The translations under genes were made by a program, and so were the position numbers. DNA of 6,374 nt from Bacillota bacterium. GTDB lineage: Bacteria > Bacillota_A > Clostridia > Peptostreptococcales > Anaerovoracaceae. The notes below the pieces were generated by a model that did not search any database, was not told the DNA's origin, and was given only the letters and a program-made list of their open reading frames with translations. Where the stretch lies: positions 1 through 6,374 of the forward strand of contig JAFYLX010000167.1 of assembly GCA_017556895.1 (NCBI GenBank), given 5' to 3'. Shown piece after piece: positions 1-4,110 of the stretch; position 1 is the first letter of the stretch, and the number at the start of each line of letters is the position of its first letter.

Positions 1-269
1 GTAATATCAACAGTAGTATTATTTACAATCTGGTAGTAGCTCGTTGCAGAGTTTCCATCTTCGGATACTTTTATTTCAGTTGCTTCTCCAGTGGTATTGT
101 CAGTAAATATCATGTTGTGGATGACATAACCATCCTTTGCCTTAGCCTCAACTTTTATAACTGTGCCTGTAATTAGGTTATCTCCATCATTTAGGCTTGT
201 ACCGTTTTGCTGAACAGCCTTAACATCTACTGCATCTTCATCGTAGTTCAAATCAACAACATACTTCTT
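1..269 (-). other. Partial beta-rich repeat after the FN3 domain (InlB B-repeat/Flg_new-like guess)
   Basis: Residues from about 1043 on read KKYVVDLNY, then a region with GDNLITGTVIKVEAKAKDGY and a hydrophobic strand (VIHNMIFTD), and continue past the window edge. The G-T-x-I-x-V-x-A-x-x-x-x-G-Y pattern resembles the 'bacterial repeat'/divergent InlB B-repeat modules that often stack at the C-terminus of clostridial surface proteins. The identification is tentative because the domain is cut by the edge. Confidence 0.35.
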
Positions 270-3200
270 AATTGGAGTATGTACTGTTACAACATTCGAT
301 TTATCTGAATATGCGCTTTTACTGTCTAGCTTATGGTAGCTCTTAATCATAAAACTATATTCAGTATCGGGCTTAATGCTAGAACCATCTATTAAGTTTT
401 CGATAACGATACTTGTAGTATCAGCGCTTTCTATCTTTTTGTATGCCTGATATGTCACATTGCCATCGCTATCAGAAATACCCTGATATAGTACGTATCC
501 GTCTATGCTAGGCCACCCTTTTGGTGTAGTAGGTTTAGACCAGGAAAGAGTTATCGCCTGTTCTTCTACCTTTGTTGCCTTAAGATCATTCACCTTCATA
601 GGCGGGCTAGAAATGTATGTAAGATCGTATCCAAAGAATGGAGTTTTAACTTTTTTTCCATCTCCATCTACATTTCCTAGATTTCTCTTCCAACTACCAC
701 AAGTCCATGTGAAGCCATAAAGGTCTATAACATCTTCTTCAACGCCAGCCTTAATCATAGTTTCTCTATCTAGGTCTTGTACAGTAAATGAACTTCCTTT
801 AGCGTTACCCTTCGTTATAGCATCGCCCCATCCGTGAGCGTAATCGCCGAAGAAGTCTATTCCGTAGTTAGCTATAGCTTTTGGTCCAAATAGAATCGAT
901 AAGCTTATATGAACACCTGCGTGTGCAGTAAAGCTATCTGTAGTGGATTCGCCTTCTAAAAAGCTTACAGTTGTTAGGGCACCTGTTTTTCCGAGTGCAT
1001 ATCCATTACCCCTGCATATTTTCTCTGCTTCAATTGACGCATTGCCCCATCCACTCTGATTGTAGGCATATGGATTACCTTCGTTACCATCCATCCAGTT
1101 TGCAGCAGCATCTATCTTTTCTAAAGCATAATATTCGCTACCGCTTGTTTTCATCAATGCGTTATATTCATCTACGAAAGCATTGTATTCGTCAATTGAT
1201 AGCAATGTATAAACAGGACCTTCCGGAACAGACATTTCCATTTGTACTTTTCCAGTCCAGCCCTTATCTCCCTTTACGTCAAAACGATAAATAAGCATTG
1301 GAATACGGTTTACAACAACAATATCCTGACCCCCTGCTACGAAAGATTCAGAATAAGTCTCTTGATGCGATTCTGTAAATTCCATGCACCAGCCTCCGGA
1401 TGCATCCACGCTAAAGCTTGTAGTCTCAGCAAAAGGAATGCTTCCAGATCCAGCAACTCCAAGGTTTGCACTTAGAGAGTTACTTTCACTTTTATCGCTG
1501 GCATATGTAGTTTCTAATGTATAGCTTGTTGCATTTAGTCCTGCAGTAGAAACATCACCAAAATACGGAGCTGCCTGAAGCACTGCGTTTACAACAGGGT
1601 CAGTATAGATGTAGTTTACGCCTAGATACATTGCTTCCTCACCATCATCATCATGATCCATTGGGATGTAGAAGCAATTCAAGCCTTCATCACTATCGTC
1701 ACCTTTGTTTTCATGAATATAGCTTGCGGAGTCAACGTCGCTACAATCGTAACCTGTTGCAACGCCGTAACATGTTGAGCCATCATCATAAGTGCTATCA
1801 GCAAAATCCTTACCTGAAATCATTCCCGATTCAAACCAGTAATCGTCATGGCCCTTTTCTTTCATTCCTATGATGAAGGCTACCTGCTCTCTGCCCGCTT
1901 TATTGTTGTCAAAGTTGCCTACTGCAACGGACTGCACAAATGTATTTGTCGCTAAAAATGCGCCAAGGCCTTCGTCTCCTGAGTCAAAATAGTTGTCATG
2001 AGCCTTTCGTACAGGGACTCCAGTAGACACATCGTATAAGCTACCTCCAGCGAATAGCATTTCTGGAGCAGCATTACCAGAAATTGCAACACCTGCGGCC
2101 ATTACCTGACCATAGCAATAATCACTAGCATAAAATCCGTCTTTGAACCAAGCGTTAGAATTTACAAAAGTATATCCCGCATCAGTCATCTTGGAGCTTG
2201 AGTTACCATTTAGCCTGTGCATATACCATTTTGCTCCGTCTACAGAAATGCTGGAAATGCTCTTACCTTCAGTTGCTGTTGCCTTTACACCTACCGCATA
2301 AAGATCGTCATACCCATCTCCATTATAGTCCCCTGCCGCAAGGCTAACCGCAACTGGGAATGTTAATGTTGTCCCACTAGTAGATGCTAACGTAATTGTC
2401 TCGTTAGCTTTTTTATCTTTAAAGTTCTTAAAGCTGCTGCCACCATAGCATATCTTAAGCTGAGGGCTATAGTATGCTGTGTTTGCAGGGCTATATCTGT
2501 AATGTGAATATGATAACACCGCTAAATCATCGATGTTGTCGCCATTAAAATCTGCTACCTGCATAGAAACTGCAAGCTTATCTCTGCAGTCAATATCTGC
2601 ATCGTAATGATCTTTGTGTGTTTTTTTATTTTGGTCGGCGATGTACTGGTCCATTAGTAGGTTGTTTGCTGTATTCGCCTTAGAAAGCGTTGTTCCATCA
2701 TATGACAATTCATACAGCACACAGCCTAGATTATCATCATCATCTAAATTTAACGGTGCGTACACTAATAAAGTATCTACGCCATCACCGTCGAAATCCC
2801 CTGCTTCCACCTGGAACAAGCTAGTGGAGGAATATTGGTCGTAATCGTATCCAATCCAGTCCATATTGCCTAGTTCAAGAGTTTTAGATACTTTCTTTGT
2901 GCTATAGTCTAAAACCCACGCATATGCCTTTTGATTTTCTTCCACCCCAACGAAAAGCACCTTATCTTCTTTAGTGCTGTCTTTATCGTTGTCAAAAGCT
3001 ACCGCTTTAATCCAATTCCATGTACCGGAAGGAACAGGTGAACTATCAGAAGTTCCCTTATTTGGAGCCTTCACAAAATTCTTAAGGTCACTTACTGATG
3101 ACCCATTGAGCATTTTTCTCTCAGTACTTCCATTCCAGCCACCGTAGTACATAAGCTCATTCCCCTTATACAAGGAAAAGGCTACGCCCTCCGGATATCC

Positions 3201-3395
3201 ATATGGATTCTTCGCATTGGCAAGTCCTGCCGGTGCTTGCTCATCAAGTTTAAGTATTTCACTGCCAGAACCATCACTATCCGCATTTGCATGCATCACA
3301 AACCCCGTGCTAAATGCTGTCGTAAAGATTAGTGAAATCACTAAAAATATGCAAAAAACTCTGGTCATTGATTTCATATTTATCTTACTATTCAT
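1..3395 (-). CDS. Large secreted FG-GAP/VCBS-repeat and fibronectin type III protein (3' end outside window)
   Basis: The frame is open without a stop from the ATG at 3395-3393 to the left edge: 1131 codons plus two bases, so the C-terminus is missing. Visible layout: signal peptide (1-38); N-terminal region; FG-GAP/VCBS-type repeats with calcium-loop motifs DFDGDG (200-205), DFNGDN (282-287), DYNGDG (356-361) and degenerate copies near 494 and 580; a serine/threonine-rich beta-hairpin-like module (621-708) and a second one (808-875); a fibronectin type III domain (931-1039, with LSW at 950-952); then the start of another beta-rich repeat. FG-GAP repeats usually build a calcium-binding beta-propeller. 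The protein is therefore inferred to act outside the cell, perhaps in adhesion or binding, but no catalytic motif is seen and the true role is unknown. About ten cysteines lie in the exported part, rather many for a Gram-positive secreted protein. The start is chosen for its Shine-Dalgarno and signal peptide; Met7 and Met10 lack a ribosome binding site. Any wall-anchor signal would be outside the window. Confidence 0.9.
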   Translation of the reverse strand, partial: MNSKINMKSMTRVFCIFLVISLIFTTAFSTGFVMHANADSDGSGSEILKLDEQAPAGLANAKNPYGYPEGVAFSLYKGNELMYYGGWNGSTERKMLNGSSVSDLKNFVKAPNKGTSDSSPVPSGTWNWIKAVAFDNDKDSTKEDKVLFVGVEENQKAYAWVLDYSTKKVSKTLELGNMDWIGYDYDQYSSTSLFQVEAGDFDGDGVDTLLVYAPLNLDDDDNLGCVLYELSYDGTTLSKANTANNLLMDQYIADQNKKTHKDHYDADIDCRDKLAVSMQVADFNGDNIDDLAVLSYSHYRYSPANTAYYSPQLKICYGGSSFKNFKDKKANETITLASTSGTTLTFPVAVSLAAGDYNGDGYDDLYAVGVKATATEGKSISSISVDGAKWYMHRLNGNSSSKMTDAGYTFVNSNAWFKDGFYASDYCYGQVMAAGVAISGNAAPEMLFAGGSLYDVSTGVPVRKAHDNYFDSGDEGLGAFLATNTFVQSVAVGNFDNNKAGREQVAFIIGMKEKGHDDYWFESGMISGKDFADSTYDDGSTCYGVATGYDCSDVDSASYIHENKGDDSDEGLNCFYIPMDHDDDGEEAMYLGVNYIYTDPVVNAVLQAAPYFGDVSTAGLNATSYTLETTYASDKSESNSLSANLGVAGSGSIPFAETTSFSVDASGGWCMEFTESHQETYSESFVAGGQDIVVVNRIPMLIYRFDVKGDKGWTGKVQMEMSVPEGPVYTLLSIDEYNAFVDEYNALMKTSGSEYYALEKIDAAANWMDGNEGNPYAYNQSGWGNASIEAEKICRGNGYALGKTGALTTVSFLEGESTTDSFTAHAGVHISLSILFGPKAIANYGIDFFGDYAHGWGDAITKGNAKGSSFTVQDLDRETMIKAGVEEDVIDLYGFTWTCGSWKRNLGNVDGDGKKVKTPFFGYDLTYISSPPMKVNDLKATKVEEQAITLSWSKPTTPKGWPSIDGYVLYQGISDSDGNVTYQAYKKIESADTTSIVIENLIDGSSIKPDTEYSFMIKSYHKLDSKSAYSDKSNVVTVHTPIKKYVVDLNYDEDAVDVKAVQQNGTSLNDGDNLITGTVIKVEAKAKDGYVIHNMIFTDNTTGEATEIKVSEDGNSATSYYQIVNNTTVDI
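279..605 (-). other. Fibronectin type III domain (encoded domain)
   Basis: Residues 931-1039 begin with the typical Pro-Pro-x-x-V-x-x-L-x-A entry strand. ITLSWSKP (948-955), a GYVLYQ strand, a TEYSFMIKSY strand and the exit strand NVVTVHT follow, all hallmark positions of a fibronectin type III fold. In bacterial exported proteins such domains usually act as spacers or carbohydrate-associated modules. A specific ligand is not visible. Confidence 0.8.
771..974 (-). other. Second beta-hairpin-like module, possible duplicate of the first
   Basis: Residues 808-875 again alternate polar and hydrophobic residues (TTVSF, TTDSFTAHAGVHISLSILF). A Gly/Asp-rich stretch with Trp856 follows, then another Ser/Thr strand (KGSSFTV). 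Position, length and pattern recall the 621-708 module, suggesting an ancient internal duplication. The two are separated by a charged, probably helical, segment rich in Glu, Tyr and Ala. A Trp-Thr-Cys-Gly-Ser-Trp motif (897-902) follows and leads into the fibronectin domain. Confidence 0.3.
1272..1535 (-). other. First Ser/Thr-rich amphipathic beta-hairpin-like module (encoded domain)
   Basis: Residues 621-708 show two long stretches in which Ser/Thr alternate with other residues (around 625-645 and 658-684). They are separated by a short Gly/Ser/Pro turn and followed by a hydrophobic strand (VVVNRIPMLIYRF, 693-705). A Gly-Gly-Trp (667-669) sits between the two. This layout resembles the insertion-hairpin region of aerolysin/ETX-MTX2-like beta-pore formers, but the match is by pattern only. 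It could simply be a structural beta-sandwich of a surface protein. Confidence 0.35.
1596..2819 (-). other. FG-GAP/VCBS-type repeat region (encoded domain)
   Basis: Residues about 193-600 carry recurring blocks of the form A-G-D-F-D-G-D-G followed by a hydrophobic strand. The three clear copies are at 200, 282 and 356, about 75-80 residues apart, with weaker ones near 494 (NFDNN) and 580 (DHDDDG). The D-x-D/N-G-D-x spacing is that of the calcium-binding loop in integrin-alpha-type FG-GAP and VCBS repeats. The spacing and number suggest an irregular beta-propeller. A ligand cannot be deduced. Confidence 0.75.
3282..3395 (-). other. Sec signal peptide of the large secreted protein
   Basis: Residues 1-38 have a basic N-region (Lys4, Lys8, Arg12), a hydrophobic core from about residue 13 to 34 (VFCIFLVISLIF and onward) and an A-N-A ending (36-38) that fits signal peptidase I, with cleavage predicted before Asp39. 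Cys15 lies inside the hydrophobic core and is followed by more hydrophobic residues, so it is not a lipobox cysteine. Export by Sec is inferred from this pattern. Confidence 0.85.
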
Positions 3396-3400
3396 TACTG

Positions 3401-3409
3401 TCCCCCCTT
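3401..3409 (-). promoter_or_regulatory. G-rich ribosome binding site of the large secreted protein
   Basis: The minus strand reads AAGGGGGGA five bases before the ATG at 3395. It differs from AAGGAGG by one base and contains six consecutive G. It fixes the start at 3395, because the downstream in-frame Met codons have no comparable site. Confidence 0.7.
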
Positions 3410-3431
3410 ATCAAAAGGATGCTTTTTTGTT

Positions 3432-3459
3432 ATTATAAAACTTTTTAGCTCATCATAAA
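3432..3459 (-). promoter_or_regulatory. Candidate sigma-A promoter of the large secreted protein
   Basis: A perfect -10 hexamer TATAAT lies at 3437-3432 on the minus strand. A weak -35 (TTTATG, 3459-3454) stands 16 bases upstream. Transcription would start near 3425, giving a leader of about 30 bases that includes the ribosome binding site. The position just downstream of the preceding gene's terminator supports an independent unit. The -35 is poor, so an activator may be needed. Confidence 0.5.
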
Positions 3460-3469
3460 ACAACTTTTT
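3435..3469 (-). repeat. Short direct repeat overlapping the promoter of the secreted protein
   Basis: AAAAAGTTGTTTTAT (3469-3455) and AAAAAGTTTTAT (3446-3435) on the minus strand are near-identical apart from a three-base difference in the middle. They are separated by eight bases. The downstream copy overlaps the -10 region. It may be a regulator site or only a by-product of A/T-rich composition. Confidence 0.3.
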
Positions 3470-3482
3470 GCTTACTAACAAT

Positions 3483-3512
3483 AAAAGAGCTGCAAATACT
3501 TGCAGCTCTTTT
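3483..3512 (-). terminator. Intrinsic terminator downstream of the superoxide reductase gene
   Basis: A perfect 13-base-pair inverted repeat (AAAAGAGCTGCAA / TTGCAGCTCTTTT) encloses a four-base loop. On the minus strand the stem ends in TTTTATTGTT, giving a U-rich tail. It begins 45 bases after the stop codon of the superoxide reductase gene and ends that transcript. The plus-strand side also ends in TTTT, but no plus-strand gene is present to use it. Confidence 0.88.
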
Positions 3513-3557
3513 GGCACTTTTGAACTTATTTATGATTTTTAAGATTGTACATCTTGA

Positions 3558-3926
3558 TTATTTCTTCCATAATCCGTGTAGGTTGCAGTATTCGTATGCA
3601 GCTACTAATTCTTCGCCTTCAGCTAGTACGAATTCTGCTACTGGCTTTTCGCCTGGGTTTAAGGACTTTCTCTGAGAACCCTTGTTAGTTTCGATTGCAA
3701 CCCAGCCGATGTAGTGTTCAGGAACCATTGGGTGTTCAACTTCGCCAACTTCTACCTTAACTACGTTACCTTCTACAGTTACAACTGGAACATGCTTTTC
3801 TAAAGCTGCATCTACTACTCCTGGAACTAATTCCTTCATTGGTTCTCCGCAACATACTACTGGTACACCAGATTCCTTAACGAATTCTACGATATTTCCA
3901 CAATGTTCACATACATAATATTTCAT
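3558..3926 (-). CDS. dfx: Desulfoferrodoxin (2Fe-superoxide reductase)
   Basis: This cytoplasmic enzyme reduces superoxide to hydrogen peroxide without releasing oxygen, the usual superoxide defence of anaerobes, with electrons commonly from rubredoxin. The 122-residue protein has the family's normal length and both metal sites. The N-terminal desulforedoxin domain (1-36) has C6-x2-C9-x15-C25-C26, ligands of the rubredoxin-like Fe(Cys)4 centre. The C-terminal domain carries the Fe(His)4Cys active-site ligands His45, His65, His71, Cys114 and His117. The E-K-H motif (43-45) supplies the conserved Glu and Lys near the catalytic iron, and the CNLHGLW end is typical. The start has a GGAGG seven bases upstream, and the stop is TAA at 3560-3558. 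It probably has its own promoter and ends at the hairpin at 3483-3512. Nothing appears broken. The single-iron neelaredoxin form is excluded by the four N-terminal cysteines. Confidence 0.97.
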   Translation of the reverse strand: MKYYVCEHCGNIVEFVKESGVPVVCCGEPMKELVPGVVDAALEKHVPVVTVEGNVVKVEVGEVEHPMVPEHYIGWVAIETNKGSQRKSLNPGEKPVAEFVLAEGEELVAAYEYCNLHGLWKK

Positions 3927-3933
3927 AATTTTT

Positions 3934-3938
3934 CCTCC
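3934..3938 (-). promoter_or_regulatory. Ribosome binding site of the superoxide reductase gene
   Basis: GGAGG on the minus strand, seven bases before the ATG at 3926. The surrounding leader is A/T-rich and probably unstructured, favouring efficient initiation. Confidence 0.85.
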
Positions 3939-4007
3939 AAATTTCTCATTAAGTTTATTTTTAATTTGTGTTTAATTTCTCTTTGTTATTTGTTATCACT
4001 AACTTAA

Positions 4008-4036
4008 TTTATATATGCCACAAAAGAAAAAGTTAA
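4008..4036 (-). promoter_or_regulatory. dfx: Candidate sigma-A promoter of the superoxide reductase gene
   Basis: On the minus strand, TTAACT (4036-4031) and TATAAA (4013-4008) are separated by exactly 17 bases, matching TTGACA at four of six and TATAAT at five of six positions. The start point would be near 4001, giving a leader of about 75 bases. A small inverted repeat, GTTA-4-TAAC (3992-4003), covers the predicted start point and could be an operator. It does not match the PerR or Fur consensus that I know. Confidence 0.55.
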
Positions 4037-4041
4037 AACAC

Positions 4042-4070
4042 AAATTTTTAATATTTTTTAAAATTTTTAA
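4042..4070. repeat. AT-rich tract with two copies of AAATTTTTAA, upstream of the dfx promoter
   Basis: The exact 10-base sequence AAATTTTTAA occurs at 4042-4051 and 4061-4070, 19 bases apart start to start, in a stretch of almost pure A/T that lies immediately upstream of the predicted -35. Phased A/T tracts here would fit an UP element contacted by the RNA polymerase alpha subunit, or intrinsically bent DNA. Low complexity makes chance repetition possible. Confidence 0.4.
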
Positions 4071-4110
4071 AACTAATTTTTCAGTACTGCCGATAACATT
4101 GAAATTTCAA

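Noticed and set aside
505..2844. Several short plus-strand open frames, including one with a His run near 1640
   Set aside because: They lie antisense to the long secreted-protein frame, have no ribosome binding sites or recognisable domains, and the His run is the complement of an Asp-rich calcium-loop codon run.
3992..4003. PerR or Fur box at the dfx promoter
   Set aside because: The arms are only four bases and do not match either consensus; kept only as a weak generic operator candidate.
4082..4110. Palindromes CAGTACTG and TTGAAATTTCAA as a terminator of the GTPase gene
   Set aside because: They are short, partly A/T-only and not followed by a T tract on the minus strand.
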